From the NCBI RefSeq assembly GCF_001691555.1, contig NZ_MAYN01000008.1, positions 2,466,766 through 2,530,765 on the forward strand: a stretch of 64,000 bases of DNA, written 5' to 3'. Position numbers and translations under genes: made by a program. The notes beneath the pieces are model-generated. The model had not been told where the DNA came from and ran no database searches. It saw only the letters and a list, made by a program, of their open reading frames with translations. The stretch is from Pantoea eucrina (GTDB taxonomy: Bacteria > Pseudomonadota > Gammaproteobacteria > Enterobacterales > Enterobacteriaceae). Below, piece after piece: positions 39,684 through 48,780 of this stretch (positions are counted from its first letter, which is position 1; each line of letters starts with the position of its first letter).

Positions 39684-40565
39684 ATGTCAGATAATCAGTA
39701 TCAGCCCGCAAAAGTCTGGACCTGGGAACCGGAAGCCAAAGGCAACGGTGCCAAAACCAACCGCCCCGCCGCTGGCGCCACGCATGAACAGGCGCTGCCG
39801 GTCGGTCAGCATCCGCTGCAGCTCTACTCGCTTGGTACACCAAATGGTCAGAAGGTCACTATTCTGCTGGAGGAGCTGCTGGCGGTGGGTGTGAAAGAGG
39901 CAGAGTATGACGCCTGGCTCATCCGCATCGGCGAAGGCGATCAGTTCTCCAGCGGTTTTGTTGATGTGAACCCTAACTCCAAAATTCCGGCGCTGAGTGA
40001 CCACTCCGTGACGCCACCGCAGCGGGTATTTGAATCGGGTAACATCCTGCTCTATCTGGCAGAAAAGTTTGGCTACTTTATTCCGGAAGATATGGCGGGC
40101 CGCACTGAAACCCTGAACTGGCTCTTCTGGCTGCAGGGCTCTGCGCCCTATCTTGGCGGCGGCTTTGGCCACTTCTACCACTATGCGCCTGAGAAAATTG
40201 AATACGCCATTAACCGCTTTACGCTGGAGGCGAAGCGCCAGCTGGATGTGCTGGATCGTCAGCTGGCTGATCACCGCTTCCTCGCAGGCGACGCCTATAC
40301 CATCGCTGATATCGCAACCTGGCCCTGGTATGGCAACCTGGTGCTGAACGGCCTGTATGGTGCAGCAGAGTTTCTGGATGTGCAGGCTTACACCAACGTG
40401 GTGCGCTGGGCGAAGGAGATCGCGGAACGTCCGGCGGTAGTCCGCGGGCGCAAAGTTAATCGCGCCTTTGGCGCTGAGCCGCAGGATCAGCTGCTGGAGC
40501 GGCATGACGCCAGTGATTTTGAGCACAACACCGAAGATAAACGTCAGGCACGGGGAGAGAAGTAA
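39684..40565 (+). CDS. yghU: Glutathione S-transferase-like disulfide-bond oxidoreductase YghU
   Basis: Encodes 293 residues. YghU is a Nu-class GST with disulfide reductase activity on small substrates. MSDNQYQPAKVWTWEPEAKG, PLQLYSLGTPNGQKVTILLEE, DAWLIRIGEGDQFSSGFV and ERHDASDFE-NTEDKRQ match E. coli YghU closely. The start by homology is 39684; an ATG two codons earlier (39678) has the AAGGTG ribosome-binding site four bases away and is also possible. Its stop shares a base with the next gene start (TAATG). Confidence 0.93.
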   Translation: MSDNQYQPAKVWTWEPEAKGNGAKTNRPAAGATHEQALPVGQHPLQLYSLGTPNGQKVTILLEELLAVGVKEAEYDAWLIRIGEGDQFSSGFVDVNPNSKIPALSDHSVTPPQRVFESGNILLYLAEKFGYFIPEDMAGRTETLNWLFWLQGSAPYLGGGFGHFYHYAPEKIEYAINRFTLEAKRQLDVLDRQLADHRFLAGDAYTIADIATWPWYGNLVLNGLYGAAEFLDVQAYTNVVRWAKEIAERPAVVRGRKVNRAFGAEPQDQLLERHDASDFEHNTEDKRQARGEK

Positions 40566-40855
40566 TGACCGCTTATATGGTAATGATTAAGGATGAGACG
40601 CTGGACAAAGATGAGCTGGCAACCTATTCACAGAAAGCGGGCGACGCGCGGGGCGATCATCAGATCACGCCGCTGGCTTTCTATGGCGAACAGGAAGTGC
40701 TGGAGGGGCGCGATGCCGAAGGCGTTGTCGTTCTGGCGTTTGCGGATATGGACGCCGCGCGCGCCTGGTATCACAGCCCGGCTTATCAGGAAGCGAAAGC
40801 GCACCGCGTGAAAGGCGCTAACTACCGCGTTATCCTGGTTAACGGCGTCGCATAA
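40565..40855 (+). CDS. DUF1330 family protein
   Basis: Encodes 96 residues with the DUF1330 dimeric alpha/beta-barrel pattern: YMVMIKDETLDKDELATYSQ, FADMDAARAWYHSPAYQEAKAHR and a final RVILVNG. The biochemical role of the family is not known. Start overlaps the yghU stop by one base and has a strong upstream GGAGAGAAG, so it is translationally coupled to yghU. Confidence 0.88.
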   Translation: MTAYMVMIKDETLDKDELATYSQKAGDARGDHQITPLAFYGEQEVLEGRDAEGVVVLAFADMDAARAWYHSPAYQEAKAHRVKGANYRVILVNGVA

Positions 40856-40938
40856 CGCGATGCCGACAGGCAGACCGGCACCCTGCTGCCGGTCTGCTGA
40901 TATGCCCGGCGGCGTGATGCTGCTCCGGGCACACTCAT

Positions 40939-42180
40939 CTACACGCCGCTTTCATTCTCCAGCTTTTGCCGTTTGCGCAGATGCGGAAAAAGCGTCATCC
41001 AGACGGCTACCACTACCAGCGTCCCTATTCCGCCCAGCGCAGCCGCCGGTACCGCCCCCAGCCACGCGGCCAGCAGGCCCGATTCAAACTCCCCCAGCTG
41101 GTTAGAGGTATTGATAAAGATAGCGTTGACGGCGTTGACGCGGCCACGCATATCATCCGGCGTATCCAGCTGTACCAGCGCACCGCGGATCACCATGCTG
41201 ACCATATCGAACCCTCCCAGCGCAGCCAGCGCCAGCAGTGAAAGCCAGAGCTGAGTTGAGAGCGCAAACAGCAGCGTCGCCAGACCAAAACCGGCAACCG
41301 AGCCAAACATAATCATACCGACATGCTTTTCCAGTTTATTGCGGCTAAGCCAGACACCCACTACCAGCGCCCCGACTGAAGGTGCACCGCGCAGCATACC
41401 CAGCCCCCACGGCCCGGTATGCAGAACATCCTGCGCAAAAATCGGCAACAGCGCCGTGGCGCCGCCCAGCAGGACGGCAAACAGGTCAAGCGAGATCACG
41501 CCCAGCACATCTTTGCGTTCACGGATAAAGCGCACGCCGGCGAACATATTGGTCAGGTTCATCGGCATACGCGACTGAGGCGGCCGCGCGTAGCGCAGGC
41601 GGCTAATCAGGACAAGTGAGAAGAGATAGAACAGCGCTGAGACGCCATATACCACTTCAGGTCCGGCGACATACAGCAGGCCCCCCAGCGTCGGGCCGAC
41701 GATCACCGCTGCCTGACCCCCCACTGAACTGGCCGCCATGGCGCGGGCCAGAACCGGCGGCGGCACCAGCGCCGGCAGCATTGATGTAATGGCCGGCCAC
41801 TCCAGCGCTTTTGCCACTGAGATCAGAAACACCAGTCCCCAGATCTCTATCCTGCCGGCCCAGTGCAGCAGCGTCAGCGCCACCAGGCCAAGCAGCGCTA
41901 CCCACTCAATCAGCTGGCCCACCAGAACAATACGACGGCGATCGTGCTGATCGGCCAGATGACCGGCCGGCAACGCCAGCAGTACCGAGGGTAAAAACTG
42001 CATTAAACCGATCATGCCCAGCGCCAGCGCACTGTGTGTCAGCGCATAGATTTGCCAGCTGACCGCCACTGAAAACATCTGGAAGCCGAATGACGAGCAG
42101 GTGCGCGCCAGCCAGAAAGCCACAAACGATCGATGCCGCAGCAGTGACGCTTCTGCAGCAGTGCTTTTTAAACCTGTCAT
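40939..42180 (-). CDS. MFS transporter of the MFS_3 (EntS-like) type
   Basis: Encodes 413 residues with about 11-12 hydrophobic segments and the MFS loop motif GHLADQHDRRRIVLVG after the second segment. FRSFVAFWLARTCSSFG-like opening (RHRSFVAFWLARTCSSFGFQM) and LVQLDTPDDMRGRVNAVNAIFINTSNQLGEFESG are typical of the MFS_3 family, which includes EntS and macrolide exporters. Substrate is unknown. The 80 bases beyond its stop hold two GC-rich hairpins (40871-40896 and about 40903-40931). Confidence 0.85.
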   Translation of the reverse strand: MTGLKSTAAEASLLRHRSFVAFWLARTCSSFGFQMFSVAVSWQIYALTHSALALGMIGLMQFLPSVLLALPAGHLADQHDRRRIVLVGQLIEWVALLGLVALTLLHWAGRIEIWGLVFLISVAKALEWPAITSMLPALVPPPVLARAMAASSVGGQAAVIVGPTLGGLLYVAGPEVVYGVSALFYLFSLVLISRLRYARPPQSRMPMNLTNMFAGVRFIRERKDVLGVISLDLFAVLLGGATALLPIFAQDVLHTGPWGLGMLRGAPSVGALVVGVWLSRNKLEKHVGMIMFGSVAGFGLATLLFALSTQLWLSLLALAALGGFDMVSMVIRGALVQLDTPDDMRGRVNAVNAIFINTSNQLGEFESGLLAAWLGAVPAAALGGIGTLVVVAVWMTLFPHLRKRQKLENESGV

Positions 42181-42598
42181 ATGATCCCATCCTGAAATAA
42201 TTAACTGATTAGCGTCATTGCACTAATCTGGTCAGAAGCCAGGCAGCAGCTTCTGTTATCGTTTTGTCTCTCTGAGAGTGCGCGATAACACTCTGGCAGG
42301 CAATGGCGGGTTGTGCGCTTTTGAAACAGCAGGTTAACCGCCTGAGCAATAAACATTGGCCTCTATATATCAGGAAGGTTATTGTTATCGATGGAAAACA
42401 GGTATTAATTTATTGATTACTGAATTAACAGCTTAATTATCCTTTTTAACGCCAGGAATATCTCTGTATCAGAGACAGGTAAAAAAAGGTGATTTGGCAC
42501 TCTCTTTCGATCTATATTAGCCGCCGGTAAATTACAGACATAACACGCATTTATAATAAAACATATCGTTCCGGTTAATAATTTTTTTGCAGAGATAC
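42181..42598. other. AT-rich intergenic region
   Basis: 418 bases without a gene between divergent genes, distinctly richer in A and T than the flanks (for example 42360-42450 and 42540-42590). Promoters for both neighbours should lie here. I see no clear operator. An AT-rich patch like this is a plausible H-NS target, by inference only. Confidence 0.5.
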
Positions 42599-43192
42599 AT
42601 GAAAAACAGTACTTATAATCCTTATGTTACTGAGCGCATTCATCGCTTTGACAACACGCTGTGCGGCGTGTGTTATTCAGCACCCTTTATGCATTGCGAG
42701 CAGGATGCTGATACATTACTTAATGGACATAACATAATTGCTTTGCATAATCAGTTGCCTGACACACCTGAATTAATAATTATTCCGCTGGCGGGAAATA
42801 GCCTGATGGAATTTTTGCGCGCCCCGGAAAATTATCCGATGCTGCAGGCTGCGCACGTCCGTCTGGCAATTGATTATGCAGGGCTGCTACAGGGTGGTGC
42901 TCCCCTGCTTGCCGTTGCGCACCACTTCTCATTCTGGTTGTGCGATCTCGCGCCGCCGGGAACAGAATGGAAAAAAATCGTGGCGTTTCCATTTAGCGGC
43001 GTGGTTTTAGCTGAAGATTTTTTTAACGATAATTATCTCAAGTTCAGCTTTCCGTTTTTAATTGAGTCTCTCAGGGAAAGAGAAGCAGATGTTATATTAC
43101 GTACCGCACAACTGACGCTGAATAGCGAACATTACCAGCGTCTGCAGTTAAGCGGCTGGCAGCAACAGCGCACACCCGGCACGCTTTTTTAG
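42599..43192 (+). CDS. Unrecognised protein in an AT-rich patch
   Basis: Encodes 197 residues that I do not recognise. There is no signal peptide or obvious membrane segment. It has a cysteine-containing N terminus (RFDNTLCGVCYSAPFMHCEQ), a leucine/proline-rich middle (PDTPELIIIPLAGNSLMEFL), and an aromatic central part (HHFSFWLCDLAPPGTEWKKIVAFPFSG). The ATG at 42599 has only a weak upstream purine run (AGAGA); a TTG at 42587 would add four residues. AT-rich codon use separates it from its neighbours and suggests recent acquisition. Its length and steady codon bias support a real gene. Confidence 0.7.
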   Translation: MKNSTYNPYVTERIHRFDNTLCGVCYSAPFMHCEQDADTLLNGHNIIALHNQLPDTPELIIIPLAGNSLMEFLRAPENYPMLQAAHVRLAIDYAGLLQGGAPLLAVAHHFSFWLCDLAPPGTEWKKIVAFPFSGVVLAEDFFNDNYLKFSFPFLIESLREREADVILRTAQLTLNSEHYQRLQLSGWQQQRTPGTLF

Positions 43193-43481
43193 GGTAACCG
43201 TTTACACAATCTGCTACTCCGCGGCGTGGCAACCTGATTTGATCGGAATTAACGCCGCTATTCCCCCATAAAATGTCGCAGGATTTAGCCAGACAGAGTT
43301 AAAACCGCTAAAAAAAGCAAACTCGTTAACGTTTTTAAGATAAAATTTAACGCAAAGGGATCATCTGGCGTCACGGAAGAACGCTGCGTGAACATTTCTG
43401 CTCACTTCGTACTCTATGTCGGGAAACAGCCTGAAGCGTTGTTTCCTTTGTTTTTCTATGGCAAAGAAAGAGGTCAATATT

Positions 43482-45860
43482 ATGGGGAAAGCTTCCTCAT
43501 CTTTTGGCGTAATCCGCTTACTCACGGTGCTGTTCGCACTGCTGACAGGCGCGTTTATGCTGGTTGGTGGCGTTTGGTTAGCTACCATTGGAGGTTCCTG
43601 GTACTACGTTATTGGCGGTGTGATGATGCTGATCACCGCTGTTCTGCTCTGGCGTCGCAGTAGCGCCGCGCTGATGCTGTATGCGCTGCTGCTGCTCGGC
43701 ACGCTGATCTGGGGCGTATGGGAAGTCGGCTTCGACTTCTGGGCGCTGGCACCGCGCACCGATGTGCTGGTGATTTTCGGTATCTGGTTGATCCTGCCTT
43801 TCGTCTGCCGCGCGTTTAATCCTGCCGGCAGAGGCGCGATGCTGGTGGCGCTGATTGCCAGCGTACTGGTTCTGGCGTGGGCCGTTTTCCACGATCCGCA
43901 GGAGCTGAATGGCGAACTGCCTGCTGCAGCGGCCACTTCACAGACTCAGCCTATCAGCAATATTGCTGATGCTGACTGGCCGGCGTATGCGCGCGATCAG
44001 CAGGGCACCCGTTTCTCTCCGCTGAAGCAGATCAACACCAGCAACGTTAAAGAGCTGCAGGTTGCCTGGCAGTTCCAGACCGGCGATCTGAAAAATGCTA
44101 ACGATCCGGGTGAAATCACTGATGAAGTAACGCCGATTAAAATCCGCGACACGCTCTATCTCTGCTCACCGCACCAGATCCTGTTTGCACTGGATGCCAC
44201 AACCGGTAAGCAGAAGTGGAAGTTTGATCCGGCTCTGAAGCAGAATCCGACCTTTCAGCACATCACCTGCCGCGGCGTTTCCTATCATGAAACCCCTGCA
44301 GCAGCGGATAGCGCGGCAACTCAGCCGGCACTCTGCGCGCGTCGCATCTATCTGCCGGTCAACGATGGTCGTCTGTTTGCACTGGATGCGGAAACCGGCG
44401 AACGCTGCCCGTCATTTGGTAACAACGGCGAGCTGGACCTGCAGCACAAGCAGCCGGTTACTACCCCAGGTCAGTATGAACCGACCTCGCCACCGATTAT
44501 CACCGATACCACTATCGTGATCGCCGGTGCCGTAACCGATAACTACTCTACCCGTGAGCCATCGGGTGTGATCCGCGGCTTTGACGTCAACACCGGCAAA
44601 CTGCTGTGGGCATTCGATCCGGGCGCGAAAGATCCTAACGCGATTCCGGAAGATGAGCACACCTATACCCTGAATTCACCGAACTCATGGGCACCGGCGG
44701 TTTACGATCCGAAACTGGATATCGTTTATCTGCCAATGGGCGTGTCTACTCCGGATATCTGGGGCGGCAACCGTACGCCTGAGCAGGAGCATTATGCAAA
44801 CAGCGTTCTGGCGCTGAATGCCACCACCGGTAAGCTGGTCTGGTCTTATCAGACCGTGCATCACGACCTGTGGGATATGGACCTGCCTTCTCAGCCGACG
44901 CTGGCTGATATCACCGACAAAGATGGCAACACCGTTCCGGTGATCTATGCACCGGCGAAAACCGGTAACATCTTTGTGCTGGATCGCCGCAACGGCAAGC
45001 TGGTCGTACCGGCACCGGAAACCCCGGTTCCGCAGGGCGCAGCGAAAGGTGACCACGTATCACCGACGCAGCCTTACTCTGAGCTGACCTACCGTCCTAA
45101 GCAGAATCTGACTGACAAGGATATGTGGGGCGCGACGATGTTTGACCAGCTGGTGTGCCGCGTGATCTTTAAACGCCTGCGCTATGAAGGTCCATTCACG
45201 CCGCCATCTGAACAGGGTACGCTGGTCTTCCCGGGCAACCTCGGCATGTTTGAATGGGGTGGTATAGCCGTTGACCCACATCGTCAGATTGCTATCGCCA
45301 ACCCGATGGCGCTGCCGTTTGTCTCAAAACTGATCCCACGCGGACCGGGCAACCCGGCTGAGCCACCGAAAGGTGCGGAAGGCGGTTCCGGTACTGAAAC
45401 CGGCGTGCAGCCGCAGTATGGCGTGCCGTTTGGCGTTGAGCTGAATCCGTTCCTGTCACCTTTTGGCCTGCCGTGCAAACAGCCAGCCTGGGGTTACATT
45501 TCAGCGGTGGATCTGAAAACCAACGAAACCGTGTGGAAAAAACGCATTGGTACCGTGCGCGACAGCGCGCCACTGCCGCTGCCGTTTAAAATGGGTATGC
45601 CAATGCTGGGCGGCCCAATCACCACGGCGGGACACGTTGCCTTTATCGGCGCAACGGCAGATAACTATCTGCGTGCGTTTGATACCAACACCGGTGAAAT
45701 GCTGTGGCAGGCGCGTCTGCCAGCCGGTGGTCAGGCAACGCCGATGACCTATGAAGCGAACGGCAAGCAGTACGTTGTCATCGCGGCTGGCGGTCACGGC
45801 TCGTTTGGCACCAAACTGGGCGACTACGTGGTTGCCTATGCGCTGCCTGATACGAAATAA
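43482..45860 (+). CDS. gcd: Membrane-bound PQQ-dependent glucose dehydrogenase
   Basis: Encodes 792 residues (E. coli 796). Oxidises periplasmic glucose to gluconolactone and passes electrons to ubiquinone. Five membrane segments fill residues 10-145, then a PQQ beta-propeller with QQ-type signatures: DWPAYARDQQGTRFSPLKQI, PLGVSTPDIWGGNRTPEQ-like LPMGVSTPDIWGG, TVHHDLWDMDLPSQP and PAGGQATPMTYEANGKQYVVIAAGGHG. I chose the ATG at 43482, eight bases after AAGAGG; ATGs at 43458 and 43416 are less supported. PQQ synthesis genes are not in the window. Its product is the substrate of the gluconate dehydrogenase at 53.4-57.3 kb. Confidence 0.96.
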   Translation: MGKASSSFGVIRLLTVLFALLTGAFMLVGGVWLATIGGSWYYVIGGVMMLITAVLLWRRSSAALMLYALLLLGTLIWGVWEVGFDFWALAPRTDVLVIFGIWLILPFVCRAFNPAGRGAMLVALIASVLVLAWAVFHDPQELNGELPAAAATSQTQPISNIADADWPAYARDQQGTRFSPLKQINTSNVKELQVAWQFQTGDLKNANDPGEITDEVTPIKIRDTLYLCSPHQILFALDATTGKQKWKFDPALKQNPTFQHITCRGVSYHETPAAADSAATQPALCARRIYLPVNDGRLFALDAETGERCPSFGNNGELDLQHKQPVTTPGQYEPTSPPIITDTTIVIAGAVTDNYSTREPSGVIRGFDVNTGKLLWAFDPGAKDPNAIPEDEHTYTLNSPNSWAPAVYDPKLDIVYLPMGVSTPDIWGGNRTPEQEHYANSVLALNATTGKLVWSYQTVHHDLWDMDLPSQPTLADITDKDGNTVPVIYAPAKTGNIFVLDRRNGKLVVPAPETPVPQGAAKGDHVSPTQPYSELTYRPKQNLTDKDMWGATMFDQLVCRVIFKRLRYEGPFTPPSEQGTLVFPGNLGMFEWGGIAVDPHRQIAIANPMALPFVSKLIPRGPGNPAEPPKGAEGGSGTETGVQPQYGVPFGVELNPFLSPFGLPCKQPAWGYISAVDLKTNETVWKKRIGTVRDSAPLPLPFKMGMPMLGGPITTAGHVAFIGATADNYLRAFDTNTGEMLWQARLPAGGQATPMTYEANGKQYVVIAAGGHGSFGTKLGDYVVAYALPDTK

Positions 45861-45883
45861 CCTTTCGTAACAGCAGCATAAAT

Positions 45884-45911
45884 CAGGCGGGCCGGTGGCC
45901 CGCCTTTTTTA
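45884..45911. terminator. Terminator between gcd and the convergent exporter
   Basis: GGCGGGCC and GGCCCGCC pair around GGT at about 45886-45904, followed by TTTTTTA. It ends gcd; the T tract overlaps the stop codon of the opposite gene. Confidence 0.88.
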
Positions 45912-47129
45912 TGCCTCCTGTCTCTCCCGCACCACGCTGCGTACCAGCAAAGCACACAGCGCCATCATCAGCGCGGTGATCAGAAACACCGGCTGCATCC
46001 CAACTGCTCCGCTGACGATCCCGCCGCAGAGCGGCCCGGTCACCTGTCCGGCATATTGTGCCGAGGTTGCATAGCCCAGCATTTTTCCCGTCTGCTGCTG
46101 CGGGACATGGTGGCGTATCAGCGCAGTAATACAGGGCAGCAGCCCGCCCAGTGCCATACCCATCAGAAAACGCAGGCCGGTAAGCTGCCATACGTGACTG
46201 ATAAAGGCCTGCGGGATCAGCAGCAGCGCGCTGACTGTCAGCCCGGCAAACAATACACGGCCGTGTCCGATACGATCCGCCAGTCGCCCGGCAAGCGGCG
46301 CAGCGATAATGCTGCCCAGCGCGGCCGCCGCCATCACAATCCCGGCGTTGACGGTTACCGCGTGCTCGCCCTGCACAAACTGCGCAATATAGAGCGTGAT
46401 AATAGGTTCGACAGACATGGTGGCAAACATCATCAGCATCGCCGTCAGCCACATCAGCCGTACCACCCGCAGGTTAGCAGGCTGCTCTGGTGCGATCTGC
46501 CCTGCCTCAGCCGCGCGTTCTGGCTGCCGCGGCGCCTCTTTCAGCAGACACGCCGTGCCGAGAAACGCAAGGAAGATCGCTGCACCCGTCAGCCAGAAGG
46601 TGTGACGGATGCCAATCAGCGGCGGCAGTATTCCGCCCAGCAGCGGCCCCGCGACGTTGCCTGCCATAATGCCCGCTGAGAGAATGCCCAGCGCCCAGCC
46701 GGTGTGGGCTTTCGGCGTCTGTGCGGCGACCAGGATCGTAGAGCCGGAGGCATAACCCCCCAGCAACCCGGCCAGCAGGCGCAGCGCCACCAGCTGCCAG
46801 GGGGCGGTGGCCATACCAATCAGCGACATGGCTATCGCCATGCCCAGACTGGCGCGGATCAGCATCAGTTTGCGTCCATAGCGATCCGCCAGCCGGCCCC
46901 ATAGCGGGGCCGTCAGCGCGGCGCTCAGAAACGTGGCCGCATAGGCGGCACCTGACCAGCGGGCGATCGCCGCCGGCTCCTTAATACCAAGCTGCTGAAC
47001 ATAGATCGGCAGAAACGGCAGCAGCAGCGTCATCGCCACAATGGTAGTAAATGACCCCAGCGTGCAGACCAGCAGGTTGCACTTCCAGTGTTGCTGTTCA
47101 GCTGTTAATGATAATGATGCGTGTGGCAT
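45909..47129 (-). CDS. MdtG-like MFS drug exporter
   Basis: Encodes 406 residues with 12 hydrophobic segments. The motifs PLWGRLADRYGRKLMLIRASLGMAIAMSLIGMA and LAGLLGGYASGSTILVAAQTPKAHTGWALG follow the MdtG pattern of the DHA1 multidrug family; the second half repeats the loop motif (PLAGRLADRIGHGRVL). Substrate cannot be told. A LysR gene ends 109 bases upstream on the same strand and may be co-transcribed or regulate it. Confidence 0.85.
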   Translation of the reverse strand: MPHASLSLTAEQQHWKCNLLVCTLGSFTTIVAMTLLLPFLPIYVQQLGIKEPAAIARWSGAAYAATFLSAALTAPLWGRLADRYGRKLMLIRASLGMAIAMSLIGMATAPWQLVALRLLAGLLGGYASGSTILVAAQTPKAHTGWALGILSAGIMAGNVAGPLLGGILPPLIGIRHTFWLTGAAIFLAFLGTACLLKEAPRQPERAAEAGQIAPEQPANLRVVRLMWLTAMLMMFATMSVEPIITLYIAQFVQGEHAVTVNAGIVMAAAALGSIIAAPLAGRLADRIGHGRVLFAGLTVSALLLIPQAFISHVWQLTGLRFLMGMALGGLLPCITALIRHHVPQQQTGKMLGYATSAQYAGQVTGPLCGGIVSGAVGMQPVFLITALMMALCALLVRSVVRERQEA

Positions 47130-47238
47130 ACCTTCTCCCGCCGGCTGTTTTTTATCAGGCTAACAGCGCAAAACGGCAGAAAACAGGCGGCGCAGAACAG
47201 TTACCTGTCAGCCCGCCACCGTTGCCAGACAGCAACAA

Positions 47239-48129
47239 TCAGGGAGCATGCAGCGCGGTGATAAGCGCATCGCACAGCTGTGTGACCGGCGATGAAGGCT
47301 GCGGCTGCTCTTTCAGCAGCAGATAGCTGTGAAAGCGATCCATCTGCCAGTCGCTCAGCACCGGCTGGATATCGCCGCGCGCCAGCGCCTCACGCGTCAT
47401 ATAGGAAGGCAGATAGGCAATGCCGCCGCCAGCCAGCGCGGCATTGAGCAGCGCCATACTGTTATTGGCGCGGAAGCGGCTGCGTACCTCCAGCGCCAGC
47501 CGCTGCTTGTCACGCCGGAACGGCAGAGCGGCGGTATGTGCCGGACCGTGAAACAGCAGCAGGTTGTGGCGTGTCAGGGTGCGCGGATGATCAATCAGCG
47601 GATGCGCGGTCAGATAGCCGGGCGTAGCGTAAAGGCCCCAGTCGATAGTACTGAGTTCGCGCCAGGCGCCTCCCTGCGGTGCACGGCTGCGGATCGCGAT
47701 AGTGATATCTGCGTCAGGGTGAGGATCGTCGCTGGTGGTGAGGTCCAGATCAACATGCAGATGAATATGGCGGCGAATAAAGGCGTCCACCACCGGCGCC
47801 ACACACTGACAGCCAAATGTCACCGGAGCCTGCAGGCGCAGATTGCCGGCCGGCAGCTGATGCAGCTGCTGCACAAACGTATCCGCCTGATGCAGCTCGT
47901 CCAGCATGCGCAGGCAGAATGGGTAGTACGCCTGACCGTGCCCGGTCAGCGCCACATGACGCGTGGTACGCTGCAGCAGTTTGATCCCCAGCCGCACCTC
48001 CAGCCGGGCAATTTCGCGGCTGACATAGGATTTAGAGACGCCGAGAATGCGCGCGGCTTCGCTGAAACTTTGCCGCTCTGCCACGTGCGCAAACAGCAGC
48101 ATGGCTGTCAGATTATCACCAGGGTTCAT
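47239..48129 (-). CDS. LysR-family transcription regulator
   Basis: Encodes 296 residues. The N-terminal winged helix (LTAMLLFAHVAERQSFSEAARILGVSKSYVSREIARLEVRLGIKLLQRTTRHVALTGHG) is of the CrgA/AaeR-like LysR branch, and the effector domain follows from about residue 90. Its likely target is the MFS exporter gene directly downstream, since it is in the same direction with 109 bases between. The ribosome-binding site at the chosen ATG is weak. Confidence 0.87.
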   Translation of the reverse strand: MNPGDNLTAMLLFAHVAERQSFSEAARILGVSKSYVSREIARLEVRLGIKLLQRTTRHVALTGHGQAYYPFCLRMLDELHQADTFVQQLHQLPAGNLRLQAPVTFGCQCVAPVVDAFIRRHIHLHVDLDLTTSDDPHPDADITIAIRSRAPQGGAWRELSTIDWGLYATPGYLTAHPLIDHPRTLTRHNLLLFHGPAHTAALPFRRDKQRLALEVRSRFRANNSMALLNAALAGGGIAYLPSYMTREALARGDIQPVLSDWQMDRFHSYLLLKEQPQPSSPVTQLCDALITALHAP

Positions 48130-48233
48130 GGGTCCGGCTGTCAGAGAAACATGCCCCGCAGCTTAAAAGGTATTGTGCCGTTCTGCATCCGATTTTCTCT
48201 CCGCCGCAGGCCGGCCGGTACGGGCACCGTCTC

Positions 48234-48602
48234 TTATACGGCGACGGCAAACGGCAGCAGCAGCCGCTCCGGCTCAACGCGACGCTGACGACGCAGCTGT
48301 CCTGGCGTGACGCGAAAGTAATTTTTAAAGGTCCGGGTGTAGGCCTGCTGCGTATCAAAACCGTAGTTCATGGCAACCTGCAAAATGGCGTCGTCACTGT
48401 TGAGCAGCGTTAACGCCGATTCCGTCAGGCGGCGCTGACGGATATACTCAGCCAGTGAAAAACCGGTGTGCTGACGAAACAGGCGCTGCAGGTGCCAGCG
48501 TGAATAGCCCGATCGACGCGCCACCTCATCCAGATGCAGATCGTGGCCTAAGTTATCTTCAATCCACTCCAGTAAACTACGGATAAACTCTCGCTGATTC
48601 AT
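48234..48602 (-). CDS. MarA/SoxS-type AraC regulator
   Basis: Encodes 122 residues, just the two helix-turn-helix DNA-binding domain of the AraC family. SLLEWIEDNLGHDLHLDEVARRSGYSRWHLQRLFRQHTGFSLAEYIRQRRLTESA matches MarA, SoxS and Rob, and FDTQQAYTRTFKNYFRVTPGQLRRQRR is the second recognition unit. Such stand-alone proteins activate efflux and oxidative-stress genes. GGAGGG precedes the ATG at 48602. It is divergent from the two-component pair and lies upstream of a LysR-exporter pair in the same direction. Confidence 0.88.
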   Translation of the reverse strand: MNQREFIRSLLEWIEDNLGHDLHLDEVARRSGYSRWHLQRLFRQHTGFSLAEYIRQRRLTESALTLLNSDDAILQVAMNYGFDTQQAYTRTFKNYFRVTPGQLRRQRRVEPERLLLPFAVAV

Positions 48603-48780
48603 CGCACCCTCCGGCTTAACAGCCTGTTCCTGAGTGGCCACTGTAGCGCAGGAGATTTATCCCTTAATTAGCGAAGAATTAGCGCAGAATTAGCAAAGCG
48701 GGCAGCGGCAAAAATTCAGCGGCGATAATTGTTTGCTAATAAAGCGGCGTTACACTGCCCGACACTGATAAGGAGACTCC

